Of a stretch of 64,000 nt of DNA, positions 1-12,000 are shown piece after piece. The notes beneath the pieces are model-generated. The model did no database searches and was not told the origin of the DNA. It saw only the letters and a list, made by a program, of their open reading frames with translations. Position numbers and translations under genes: made by a program. Within the stretch, counting starts at the first letter, position 1; each line of letters opens with the position of its first letter. The stretch is from Mesaphorura yosii (Eukaryota > Arthropoda > Collembola > Poduromorpha > Tullbergiidae), in contig WIXG01000275.1 in assembly GCA_009869945.1 (NCBI GenBank), positions 1 through 64,000 of the forward strand, written 5' to 3'.

Positions 1-200
1 CAAGTGCCTGATTTTGAGATTGTGTCTTCCTTTCTTCAAAAACAATGAAAGGAGTCTGGTCAGTCTGCTGAGGTCGAGTAGCAGAAGGCGCGAGAGGTTG
101 AACAAGTGGAACTGAAATTACCAGGGCTTACCAAGTATGAGTAACATCAAGGGCATTTTGTATTCACTAAAACGCTAATTTATTGTAATTACATTTTTAG

Positions 201-367
201 GATCTTTCTTCCCGTTAGCTCCTTCACTTGTCCAGCAATCTCACGAGGATTCCATGTTTGCTTTGCTGTTTGGAGAACAACCGATCCCACAACCTTCTTT
301 AAACACTGGCATGTGGGGCAATTCCGCTGCTGGTGGTCCATGGTCCTCCAATCAAAATTTGTTTTGA
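201..367 (+). CDS. Possible 3'-terminal exon of a gene running off the left edge
   Basis: A pyrimidine-rich acceptor (acatttttag) ends at 200. Read with two bases completing a codon, the following DNA is open for 55 codons to TGA at 365-367. It gives a hydrophobic start and then a Gly/Asn/Trp/Ser-rich tail ending in WSSNQNLF, which looks like a natural C-terminus. A second frame is also open, to 418, and it agrees better in phase with a possible short exon ending near 136. The reading frame is therefore unsettled. No family is recognised. It may equally be non-coding. Confidence 0.25.
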
Positions 368-722
368 ATCAGTCAGTGGACATCGGACTCAACATTGAAC
401 CTTGTTATCATTTATCTTAAAAATCTTAACCTTCTGTTTCTTGTTTCAACATTTGTCGTACTTCGTAAGGGCGGAATAGTTACGTCCTCTGTTAATTCTC
501 AAAATTTTTCATGAAGTACTTCGTAAGTTACTATTACTTTAATTCATTCGTGAGGGTAATAAAACAAAACTGAATTCATGCCCAATAAAAGGCTCGTTAT
601 GTTAAAGGTCATTACTATTAATGTAGTAGTGCAGTGGCGACATACACTTCCGTCAACCCATAACGAACTTCTCTGCCACATTACCTTCGTTTTTGTAATG
701 TCTGATTGTCTTGACAAGCTTG

Positions 723-1106
723 ATGCTAGGAGGTAGCAGGAAGGAAACTTTCCAAATACTGGAGTGGTGCATGGTGTTGGGCTATTATTTGGCAGGAACA
801 CCATTCAAATGGAATCGTGACAAAATGCTGACGGAGGTGGCGCATGGAAGGTGGGTGGCTGTGCGCAAACGCGTGGGCCAACTTTTCAGTCTGTCATACA
901 CATGCACGTCGTGCACTGCAGGCAAAATGAATTCGATGACCCATTTTGGGAACCCGGTCGGAAGTTTGCGATTTGCAGTTTGTATCAGTGGACCAGTATC
1001 AATTTTGTTCGAGTTCAGCGTCACGACGTTCGCTGAAGACTTCACGTCGATGGTAAATTTCGTTGTTCAAACGTGCGAGCGATACGAAGGTGAAAACAGG
1101 TTATGA
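723..1106 (+). pseudogene. Truncated gustatory-receptor-like chemoreceptor (N-terminal fragment)
   Basis: An open frame of about 127 codons from ATG 723 reads like the N-terminal third of an arthropod seven-transmembrane chemoreceptor. It has a short start with ILEW, a cytosolic loop with PFKWN, then two hydrophobic stretches, ending TTFAEDFTSMVNFVVQTCE. It aligns well with the relic at 24.8-24.2 kb on the other strand: QLFSLSY with RLFSLAF, and FSVTTFAEDF with YSLTTHVHDY. Nothing like the remaining helices follows. The frame stops at 1104-1106 and a gene on the opposite strand ends just beyond. A donor-like GT follows AACAG near 1098, so a first exon with a lost remainder is possible. I favour a pseudogene fragment. 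Confidence 0.55.
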
Positions 1107-1253
1107 CTGGTTACAAGCTCAGCGTTAACAGTCAAATTTATACTTATATTGCCCTTTTCGATTTAATAACATTTCTTTAATCTAGAGAACTTGTAATTAA
1201 AATAAGCTTTCTCAGTGAATTTATTTGTATTCTTATAAATGGTGGTTTAAACT

Positions 1254-2041
1254 TCAATACTTGTAATCGGTGTTCTTGCATTCTGTCACGAGCTGGCAAA
1301 TGATGATGAGTCTCCAAAGCCAGATAAGAAGGCCACAAGCAATAATTACAATGATAAACGGTTGAAGATTGCCTGTGAAAACGACGGTCACACAGAGCAG
1401 TCCAGCGATGATCAAGCTCAATAAGGTCCAAGTGAAGCAGACAGCCCTCAATCTCCGAATATTTTTCTGAATTCAGGCAAAATGGGCAGTGTAAATTATC
1501 GAACTGATCAACAAAATGATTAGCTTCTTTGGTGTACCCGTTTTGCCGCCGGCTCTAAACATTTTGCGAGGAGTCCTCCACAAAGAAAAAACAACGAAAG
1601 GATCATGATCACAATCCCGACAGTGAGGACCGCGTTTCCTGGAACCAGAAACTCATTCAAGGCATTGCAACGAGAGCCAAAGGCCAAGGTTAAGTTAGCA
1701 TTACCAATCACAGTTTCTTCATACACCTGGTCGTAGTCATCGTCCAGCACTGGCTCGCCATCTTCATTTTTAACGGGGCGGCGATACAGACCAATCCCGA
1801 AGCACACGGTTATGAATCCAGCTATTCCAGTAACGATTCCTCCGATGAGCATCCGCACCTGCGGCGCAACGAGAGAATAGCAAAAGAGCATGATAAAGTA
1901 CAAATCGATCACAGATTTAAATTCAATTTGTCGTGTTGCAAATAAATTACGTGTGCTTGTGTAGCAAACTTTATCACTCGGGCCTGTAGCGAAGTTTCCA
2001 AATCCATTCTGGACACTGGTCAGCCAAAACACCGAAACGCA
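1254..2041 (-). CDS. Small multi-pass membrane protein, unknown family (5' end not resolved)
   Basis: Read on the minus strand, two well-phased exons join cleanly. One ends at 1538 in ...LEPAAKR with donor GTACAC. The next starts at about 1474 after acceptor cctgaattcag with KNIRRLRAVCF and stops at 1254-1256. Hydrophobic stretches lie in order: a weak one near 2035-1985, MLIGGIVTGIAGFITVCFGI, AVLTVGIVIMILSLFFLCGG, TLLSLIIAGLLCVTVVF and FIIVIIACGLLIWLW, which suggests four or five helices. A further intron (donor GTTTGC near 1965, acceptor ccgcag near 1861) is likely between the first block and MLIGG. The first block starts at an acceptor (ttttactttag, 2042), and the true ATG exon was not found. 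No family was recognised, though the layout is tetraspan-like. Confidence 0.5.
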
Positions 2042-2794
2042 CTAAAGTAAAAGTAAAATGTAGTTCACATGAGTCAGGGCATGAAAGAGCATCAAATGGA
2101 ATCTGCCATGAACCAATTCCGGGTGGAATAGTACCGAAATGGAATGGAATACGAATAATGCGTGCGCTGCTACAAAACTTTCGGTCTACTAGAGCAGAGT
2201 AAAGCAATGATCTAAATATAAACCAAATTCGTGTCACTAATGCGCGGTACAAACAGAACCATCAACCAGCGACCTCGTATAAGCTTAATCTGCTAATGCA
2301 CTTTCTGCATGTGAGTTTCGCAGTTCGCAGTATTAGCAAATTACACGGTGTGCTGTGTCCTGTGTCCACACTTCAGTTGCGGCTTCCGACTGACGTGATG
2401 TGACGTCTCTAGCCCTTTCGCCACTTTCACGGACCAATGACAGAGTCTATTATAGCTTTACGAACCAGCAGAATGCAAGCGCGTAGTAAATAAAGTTCAT
2501 TAAATTAGACCGGGTACAAACTTAAGCTTCGAGTGTTTACTCTGTATGATTACTTTCTTCTCCTCACTCCTCATTATCGTCGACCCAATTAATTCTGCCT
2601 GGTAAAGCACAACCTTCCAGCATTCGTAAAATTAGAAAACCAATTGCCATTTTCTGCTCTCTACAAATCTAATTATTATAATTGATGCACATGACATCTG
2701 ATGACCTTTCCATGCCCACTTCATTTGCAGTACCAAGTGCGAATCGATTAGTCTTATCTTGGCGCAGTACTTAAGACCTGGTAAACTTTCAAGG

Positions 2795-4096
2795 ATGGTT
2801 GTAGATTACAGTGTTGGTCCGTTCTTCCGTGTCGGGAAGAAAAATCAGAAAGCAGCCGAATTTTCAGGTAGTATCAATCGAGAACGCTTCTTCAAAGTCC
2901 TGAAATGGTCCGGAGCATTTCCAAACAGCCTTAAACCTGCGTTTAGTGACAATGCGAGCCGGCAGGCCTCCGCGACTCCGTCTGAGGATGAAACATGCAA
3001 ATCTAGCTCCATGCACATAACTCCAGACGTGCCGTGGCCGTTCATGTGGTTGAACCGCTTTGTCATTGCCATGGACATGATTTTCAACATATTTTTGAGC
3101 GTCCAGCTGGTGCGTACTTTCCAGTATTTTCACACGCGTGGCGAATCATTGCTTCTATCAATCGGCACCTTTTGCGAACTGCTCGCTGTCAACGGGTCGC
3201 TTTTTGGCTTGGTAGTGCTGTGCAAGAGACGCGACAAGATTTGCGATTTCATAAATTGTTGGTTAAGAATCGAGAACCATAAACTGCGATCGGGCGCGTC
3301 AACAATCAAAAACGAGAAACCTAGCCGACTCACGTACCATGTTATTGTCATTCTCCTGGTCGCAATTGTGATCGGAAGCCTGCTAAATCAACTCGAACAC
3401 CCTCGTCATCCAGTCTTCGTGTACTCTTTGCTTCCCAATGACGTGGAGTCAGCCCTGCTTGAATGGATTTCCATTTTTGTTTGTCAATTCTTTCGAATCA
3501 TAGCGATGGTTTATGGCCTTATGTTCCTCATTCTGGTAATCGAAGTCACAGACAGCCTTCGGGCCTGTCTGCAAGTCACCCTGACGAACATAAACACCTC
3601 TCGCGACGAGTTATCTCTGATCGCTGCGCTGGACACCTACGAAGACCTCAAGTCACTTGTGCTCGACTTCAATCACCTGTTTGCGACCCTGATGATTCAT
3701 ACCAAATTCGTCAATTTATGCAACTTGTCAGTTATGATTTACGTTCCGCTCCACTTCGGCTCCATCTTCCAATTCCGTGGTCTTTTCTTGTTCATTCCAC
3801 TCTCAATAATGTTCGGATACAGGACATATGCAATTCTCTCGTCAATGAGTGCGGTGTATTCAGAATCACTGTGCTTCTTGGGCGCATGCGGTGCGAGAAT
3901 GGCAAGACTGGAATCCGAGTTGCATCCTTCGGAATTCTATTCCAAGCAACAAATATTGGCTGCGATGGCCCATCGTCTTCAGTTCACGCCACCGCTGCAG
4001 TTTCGGTGTGGTGATTTTTATTACGTGCACCATAACACGATCCTCACATTCTTCTCCATTGTGACAACATTCCTCATATTTTTGCTGCAGATTTAA
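2795..4096 (+). CDS. Gustatory-receptor-type chemoreceptor, single exon
   Basis: An uninterrupted 433-codon frame from ATG 2795 to TAA 4094-4096. It encodes an insect-type (inverted topology) chemoreceptor of the 7tm gustatory/odorant class. After a polar head of about 95 residues come roughly seven hydrophobic segments, among them FVIAMDMIFNIFLSVQLV, VIVILLVAIVIGSLL, IIAMVYGLMFLILVI and FLFIPLSIMFGY. The C-terminus CGDFYYVHHNTILTF...TTFLIFLLQI matches the family's conserved last helix (T-Y/F-hydrophobic-Q). Such receptors form ligand-gated cation channels in sensory neurons. The upstream in-frame stretch begins only at a non-ATG codon, so ATG 2795 is preferred; an acceptor-like tttgcag at 2730 leaves room for an upstream exon. 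The two receptor relics in the window belong to a different subfamily. Confidence 0.75.
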   Translation: MVVDYSVGPFFRVGKKNQKAAEFSGSINRERFFKVLKWSGAFPNSLKPAFSDNASRQASATPSEDETCKSSSMHITPDVPWPFMWLNRFVIAMDMIFNIFLSVQLVRTFQYFHTRGESLLLSIGTFCELLAVNGSLFGLVVLCKRRDKICDFINCWLRIENHKLRSGASTIKNEKPSRLTYHVIVILLVAIVIGSLLNQLEHPRHPVFVYSLLPNDVESALLEWISIFVCQFFRIIAMVYGLMFLILVIEVTDSLRACLQVTLTNINTSRDELSLIAALDTYEDLKSLVLDFNHLFATLMIHTKFVNLCNLSVMIYVPLHFGSIFQFRGLFLFIPLSIMFGYRTYAILSSMSAVYSESLCFLGACGARMARLESELHPSEFYSKQQILAAMAHRLQFTPPLQFRCGDFYYVHHNTILTFFSIVTTFLIFLLQI

Positions 4097-6017
4097 GTTC
4101 GACAGCAGTCGTAGAGTAAATCATTTCATTTTGCTCCTGGCATCCTAACGTGAGAAAGCGGCTGTCAAAGGCCAAAGTGACAGCTGAACGTTACGGAAAT
4201 GTAAAGACTGTAAACCTCAGAATCTGGACTATATGAAGACCGACGTATTCTACCGCAACTGACGGTGACGGCCGCAAGACTGGCAAGCCATGCAAAGTTG
4301 GTTTCTCGACTGAACTCTGACAGACAAGAACAACTTCATTTGTCAGTCAGTCAGTCTGCATGCCAAAAATACATTTCCTTCATGGATCTTTCATGATACT
4401 GGTACTGGATCAATTGTGGGTGGAAATATTCCAAAATAATCAATTCTGAAAGCAATCAGCAGAAGCAGACGCAGTGTCTGTGGAACGCAACGTCCTGCCA
4501 TTCGCATTCTACACAGGACTCCACTCTATCCAGACTTGTCTCAAGATGCGTGGAAAGTGAAAACAATAGTGAACCGACTGCCCGGCTTCACTTTACCGTA
4601 GAAGTAATGCCCAACGCAGCGCTCAGACTCTCTTTCGGTCTTCGGCGTGTTTCGGAATTCGGATTCCGGTTTTTGCTATTTCCTGATTTCGCGAAAAACA
4701 TCTGTACGCTCTTTCAAGTCATGTGCGTGCGTAGATGCGCCGTGCCTTTTATTTTCCCCCGTTACCTGCAGCAATAAGTATTCAAATATATGCGTAATTT
4801 GCACAGAATCCTACCGTGTTTTTGCACATTACGTACTGCACAAAGACTGATTGTACTGTTATTATTGTGTGCCAGGAACTTACTGTACATTGTGCGTACT
4901 ATTTTCAAGGACGAAAGGGTGGGTTAAGTGAATTAGGAGACAGAGACAAACAGGCATGCCAAACCGATCCTTTTTGTTTGTGCCACATGTCAGGTTAGTG
5001 GCTGCACACACGTCGTGCTGTACCTGTGGTTTAATTGTGATCAGTGTCTGAACATGGAGTTAATCAAGTTCACGTGCAGCGACAGACCTGGGAAAAGAAT
5101 ACTACTTCAATCATTCTGCGTACTGTCATTCTGAAGTTCGGTACCTGTAATAATTTCTGAAATGTCTCAATAATAGCCGTGTGTTCCAAAAAGTAAGTCT
5201 TTCTGAGCGGAGCTGTGGTTCATCGGGAAATGCATAAGTCCCGAAGCACTTATTTTTGAATTAATGTTAGTATCAACCTTGAAATTGGGACAGACATAAC
5301 AGAGGCTGCTGCTGACAAACATTCAAATTCATGATAATCACAACTCTCATTGCTCAGTTAGTTACGACACGATATAGAGATCCAGCAAGTAAAGAAGAAA
5401 CAAGGAAGTGCGCTTCATCAAACGCTGCTACCTAAAAGCACACGTTCAGACAGTGGCATAAAAACATTAACAAAATATACCAGCGCATACGCTGAGTCAG
5501 TGTCAGACTACCAGTCGCATGTTGTTATGATTATAATTAGAACACAGACACGACCAGACGTACGGCAGAAAGATGAGACGGATGGATGATAGGCATAAAC
5601 ATCTTCATCCCATCTCTCATTTAGCATAAACATAAATGTGCACTTTAGTTAGCAAGAGAATGATGACTTCATTTCATACTACCGGCTATGGGTCTGATTT
5701 CATAAGTTGTGTTGTGATTCTTCAGTAGACTCCGATGATTCGTCCGGGCACGACAATTTAGCTTTTGCTGGTCTTCCTTGAAGATTGCAGAAGACTTCAT
5801 CAGCGAAACTTACATCTTTCGCCTCGTAAATTAAGTGAGTGCAGTACAGTGGTCTTCACTCGTTTCTTTATTTGTTTTTGCAAAAGAAATTGTGACCATA
5901 TTTTACTTGAGGAAAGATAACAGGCGGCCCAAAATCAGAAGTGAGATGTGCTTTGAATAAATTACAGAAACTTTAGGATCACAAGCATATAGTTTGTATA
6001 GTAAAAAAAAAGATAAG
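4097..6017. other. Intergenic region upstream of the calpain gene
   Basis: No convincing coding exon. A short (tcag)n run lies near 4340-4354. The 3' part (5800-6017) is A-rich just before the calpain start and probably contains its 5' UTR and promoter. No core promoter element was identified with confidence. Confidence 0.5.
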
Positions 6018-9000
6018 ATGGCTTTCAAAGGTCTGTTCAAGCAGATTAAGAACGAAGTGAAGAAAGAAATCACGAAGCAAATTGGTGGCGGTGGCGGCGG
6101 TGAGAGCGGCGAAGACGGAGGAAAGGGAGGTGGTGATTTCAAGATAGACATGTCCATGATTGAAGGAGTATTAAACATGTTGGGCGGAGGTGGCAGCGGA
6201 AGTGGCGGTGAAGGTGAGACTGCTGGTGGCAGCAGTAAAAGTGGAATTAAAACTATACTGAAAGCAATACAACGCGCTGGCGGCATCCTTCCTGGAGATA
6301 CAGCTAACAAACTGCTTCCTGGGATTCTCAAACTTGCGGAAATGTTTGGACACGGGCTTGGAGACGACTCACCGCGAACCGAACAGAATTCTGATGGCAG
6401 TTTCATTGACAACTGCATCAGTACCATTGTTGATGGACGAAAAATCCATGCTGGATTCAGCACACGAGTGAAAGAGTTACACGGGGTGAGTCGTGAGTTG
6501 CTTTTACCATTAATTAGCAATTTTGACATTGCTAATAAATGTCTGCGCAGTGCCAAATGAGCCATGGCATGGTCAAAAAGTCCACCAAACGCCAATCCAT
6601 TAATTTTAATAAGATTTTTACTGTGACTGCAAATGTAGCGGAATCTGACTGGGTATTTGGGGCGTGGTGGGCGGAAGGAAAGCATTTAGATGACCGCTCG
6701 CATTTATTACACTTTGAGCAAAGTAAATATGGCGTGCACGAGAAATCTAAAAGGTTTCGCGTGGAATCATTTACAATCGTAAAATATTATTATTGGCATA
6801 GTGATCGGGAGAAAAGGGACTTTTCCATGAATCATGATATATTGGACAATGGAATTCGATGTCAGACCGTTTCATGGCTTTTGATCGATCCAAATGCACA
6901 TTTTTAAGGTTCAGTTTGACCATTGCTTTTTATGACAAGCTGCCGTACTTGAAATGTTGGAGAGTTGGAGTCAGCTTCAGTCGCTGAGAGCGAGGAAGTC
7001 TTTCCAATTTCACGCTCGCTATTAAAGTCTATTTTACGACCAACTGACTACGATGTGATATCATTTAATAATCGTTCCATCTGCTGAACGTACCGCGTGC
7101 GTCTGCTGCAAGGCAGCAGTCAGCAAGGATTCGGATGCGTAAATACGTCAGTCGCATGTGGGATGCGATGTGATGCACATTCTAAGATGCTGAATCTCCA
7201 GTCGTGATCTCCTGAAAGCAAGATATCACATAGCCAAAGAATTATGCGAGGAGCCGGACGGGGCGGACGCGGTCGTAAGAATAAAATAATGGAGTCAGTA
7301 AGACGGTCGTGGTGAAAGCAAGCAAAGAGCATTGAGAATTCATATGATGCTCAATGCTGGAATTAAGCGAGAGCAATTTGCTGCTATTTGCGTTTCAGGG
7401 CGTTGAAGGAAACAATAAAATATGGAGCAATGGAGAAAGCAGGAGGGCGAGTGTACAAGCAGTGCAGCTCTGCTAAGCTTTTAGATATGCCCGGGATTCT
7501 GTTCAGCTATCACATAATCCCCAAAATAAGAACAAGTCGACAACAAGCCTTTGAAATTCAATGCTAGATTTCACAGAACTATAATGAATGTATATGATAA
7601 TTATAAATCGATTTCGGCTTGATATTGCTCTATTGCTCCTTCAATTCACAGCAAATGAGAATTTAATTCCGAAGAATTACACAAACGCCGATGTGAAATT
7701 AATTCCTCGGTTCGCAACGGCATCGTACTGCCTTGTAGCCTGTACTATAAAAAAAAACTTCAAATCTCAGCACGCCCTCAGCATCGCGTGTGATTGCTTT
7801 GCACCGCCGTTTTATTGGTAGATAAGAAGCAGCGAACGCAAACTTACAAGCTTATTTTGCACGATCTTGGCTCCGGGAGGCGCACGCGGGCACGCGAGAT
7901 TGAATTGCATGAAATTCTTTCACTTGGCTCCTGGAAAACCGAAAACAATAAAACCGATCTTTCCCAGCTAAGTTGCTTCGCCTCGCCTCAACCGTGTCCT
8001 TGTTGTAGATCTGTGCAGCATGCAGCTTTCTCCATTTGTGATTACGACGCTGCACGCTTTCTCTTTCGCTTCCGTTCATCTCGGCTTTCTCCAGTTTCAA
8101 AAGAATCTTGCACCCGACGAGATCGGTTTAGTTTTACACGAGATTCTGAGCGAAGCAGAACAGAAGGGATGGGCGCAGCCAGCACAAACGTGGCCCAAGT
8201 TTTCAAGTTAAGTCATTTTCCCTCGCTTGTCGCCGCTCTATCGTAACTTTTCCGTGTGCGCTGTTCGTGTTATGAAAATTGCAGAATAGTGGAACCGTGA
8301 ATTGCTAAACTTTACCGTGGCCATTAACGAGATTTGTAGCCTGAACTTTGTTTTGTGCTGGTGTCCGTGTGTTTGGTCTGGGATTAATGTCCTTGTGGCG
8401 ACTGGAGAAAGTTCTTACGAAAGTTAAGCTTGTAAGACGTGCAACACCCTGTTCATGAAGACTGTACTAAGTGATGCGAAAGCAAATAGACGATTATTAC
8501 AGGACCGGATTTACGACAGAATTTCCACATCATTGTTGTTGCCCCATGTTGTTCAGGTCTCAGGGTCCGTCCGCGCCGTCCTTGAGCAGATTTGTAGAAA
8601 TAAACACGCTACATGCTAATTTATCAAATACAACTTGCACCTGTGGCTGAACTATTTGCTCCTAAAGGCCTGAGATCTTGTGGCAATACGAACAAATTTA
8701 CGAAGGAGCGAAAAGCTAAACTGAATAGTGCAGGAGTCTTTTACGATTCTCCTTGAGCCTTTAACACGTCCTTTCTGAAATTATGCATTGTAACATGCTG
8801 CTTTAAATCATCATCTGGCTTGCAATTTCTCTCATCAGCACAATGATTGCAGTGGTAGCATGATTAACTTGGAATGCGCGTACGAATGACATCGCAGGCA
8901 GCATATCGATGCTGATATTCGAAGTGTTTGCATATCACCGTTAAATGATCATCGAGGAGAGGCAGTGAGACCATGCTCAACTTCTTTCAAGACCGGGCGA

Positions 9001-12000
9001 ATCTCCAAATTTGTGCTCTTTGGGCTAGGTTTGTGCACGAATAAGAAATATGTAAACAGTGTTTCATTCTCGTGGTGCTCAGCAAATAATGCCGGTTACT
9101 GGTTTTCATAACCGGATTATTTACAACGTAAGTGGCCATCATGTCACCATTTTGAATCTAACCATTAGCTTAGCTTCCAGATTAATCCAATTTTGGTACA
9201 GTAATACCATGAATTCATGCCGGAGAAATTTTGATGTATGTATGCCTTCGTTTTTCAGTTTCGCGAACGCGGAAGTGGATTTCGTCCACGTGCTAATGAA
9301 GCAGTGCAAGATTACCAGAAGCTGAAGGAAAAGTGCTTAGCAGCTGGAATTTTATTTGAGGATGACACATTTCCGGCGGAGGACACGTCAGTTTTCTACT
9401 CCAGGGCGTCGCAGCGTCCGATACACTGGAAGAGGCCACATGTAAGCTTAGACCGTTTGGCATGCCATCAACTTCTTTATACTATCCTTTTAAGTAGAAA
9501 TTTTGAACCTTGTAAACGGCGGCACAAATCTGAGCGATCAAAATTGATTGAAATTCCTTTCTTGGGCGTGTGTACCTTGGTCTAAAAATTCCGATACTCA
9601 CGCACAGATTTAATAGGTATCGGATTTTACATTCCATTTTGTCTAATGGCTATATATTTTTTCGCAGCACATTACTTCCAGTCCAAAATTCTTCATTGAA
9701 GGTGCGTCCCGGTTCGATGTGAAACAAGGTGAACTCGGTAAGTGAACCGTGCACCGCCTCGTTCGCTTAATCTATTGCTTAATGGAACAAATTTGACAAA
9801 TGATTAATGCGACGTGCCGACACGCGTTTCAACTTTCTATAAATTGGTGGAGTAAAACACGGGCCATGAAAGACTAACGCTTGCTTGTATTGCCAAGCGT
9901 CGTAAATTAGGGCGGTGAAAGTTCAGGCAACCTTTACAGTTGCTTGGGTGTGCCTGAATTTATTGCGCTTGGTTTAAAACGCATGAGAAAGCAAAATTGG
10001 AAGCGAATGCCAAGAAAAAGTTTGTATTTATAGCACAACTTCCACAAACACACTGCACACGCGAGTCGCGAAGCATAAAGCAGCAGAAGCCGAAGTATTC
10101 ATGTGGAAAATTCAGAATCAAAGTTCATTTCGATCCGTGTTCATTTATGGGAGCAGAATGGCTGGAATCCTGAAATATTGAATTACTCGATTGCAGAAAT
10201 CGGTGCATTGACACTGAGCAAGAGCACTTTTAGTCACTAGCTTTTTGGGGCGATATTTTGGGTCTAAAATATGACTTTTGTTTGTTTGCTTTGTGACTGG
10301 ACTCCTAAACTGGGCTTTTATGATTTATTCATACGCGGCGGCGGCAGTGTGCTTTCTTCATTTAAGCTAGACCAAAAATAGACTGTCAGTTTCAGTTGAG
10401 TCAGGACCAGCAGTTGACATATGACCGTATCAAATGACTGCCGGAAAAAGGAGAGGGTTTTGCCTCATATTTCAGTGTTTAATTAGTAAATGCGTTAGCA
10501 CTATCAATTTTGCTGGCAAAGCGTGAAAGCGTTAAAAGTTATGGGCTCCGTTTACAAATCCGCTTCACGTTTCATTAAGTGCGTGTCAATTAATGTAATT
10601 AGATGATGAAAATTACAATTTTTCTTAATATTCAGGTGATTGTTGGCTACTCGCTGCCGTCGCCAATCTGACACTAAACGAGCAAACGTTTCGTGCCGTG
10701 GTTCCAGAAGATAATTCCTTCGATGACTATTATTGCGGGATATTTCATTTCAGGTAGGCGAATACTCATTTCAGATATTCAGGATGGCCGAGCTGAATTG
10801 TGTCGTTTTTTCTTACGCAGGTTCTGGCAGTATGGAAAATGGGTGGATGTGGGTAAGTAAGCAAATACTGGCAAACATTCACAATGGCCAGTTCCATTTC
10901 ATTGCCCTGACCAAGATTGATGAACTTACGCTTGTCCGTTGGCTTGGACTATTCTTCCTTGCAGTTGTTGATGACCGGCTCCCAACTGATTATCGCGGCC
11001 AGCTTCTTTTCATGCATTCGGAAGACAGCAGTGAGTTTTGGAGTGCCTTACTGGAAAAAGCCTACGCCAAGTAAGTTGATAATTCACTTTAGTCTTTTGC
11101 ACTCGCACTTGATTCACGCCGCTCGTGGCTACGGCTGCGTGTGCGTGTCATTTACAATGCGAGTTCGCCTCGACGTGCTGACATCGTGAAATCTAGTCTG
11201 AACCTACTCGATTAATCATTACGAAGTACGCTCGAGTTGCGCGGCCCGCAGTTGATAATGCCGAACTCCGTTGTGGCTGTGTGTTTTAAGAACGCGCTCC
11301 CGTGATAAAGTGAATGAATGAGAAAGGTAGTAAAACAAAGCTGATATTGCTTAGCCAGAGCAGACAGGACGAAACCATATAATAAGATTAAAGAAAGTAA
11401 ATGTCAAAGACAAAACCTGACACGGAAGAGTCTGAATTTTACATTAATCTGTGACTACGACCGCTGGTTGCTAGAGGCTCGATCTCATTACCATTGAGAG
11501 CTCTGCCATTGATGTCAAATGCCACTCCCACTCAGAATTTCAGGGTTCATTATGCGAGTGTGCTGCACCTTTGTCGCTTGCTTTATGTGAGAGTTAGGAT
11601 GGACCTGGGCCTTGGTCAAATTAAATCAAGACGTCCAGGGGTTACAGCAGTTAAATAAAAAACGATGACCTAATTCGGGTTTCAGGTTGCACGGATCCTA
11701 CGAGGCTCTGAAAGGCGGAACTACCTGCGAGGCCCTTGAGGATTTCACCGGAGGTGTAACGGAAATGTACGAAATTCAGAATGGACCACCAAATCTGTTT
11801 AAAGTGATGGAGAAAGCGTACGAGAGATCGTCGTTCATGGGCTGCTCCATCGAGGTCTGTAATTCTAATCCTAATCCGTAACTCTTTCTCACGCATACTA
11901 AATTACTCGCAGTGGGGCTTAGAGACTCGAAATATAGAAATGGCTTACGGCTAGAGGCTAGCTTGGCTTGGAGTCCGCGTTAGAATTATAATGAACCCAG

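Noticed and set aside
5903..6685. Long proline-rich frame on the minus strand
   Set aside because: It is the mirror of the Gly-rich first calpain exon; GGN codons read as Pro/Ser-rich on the other strand. It has no motif or splice context.
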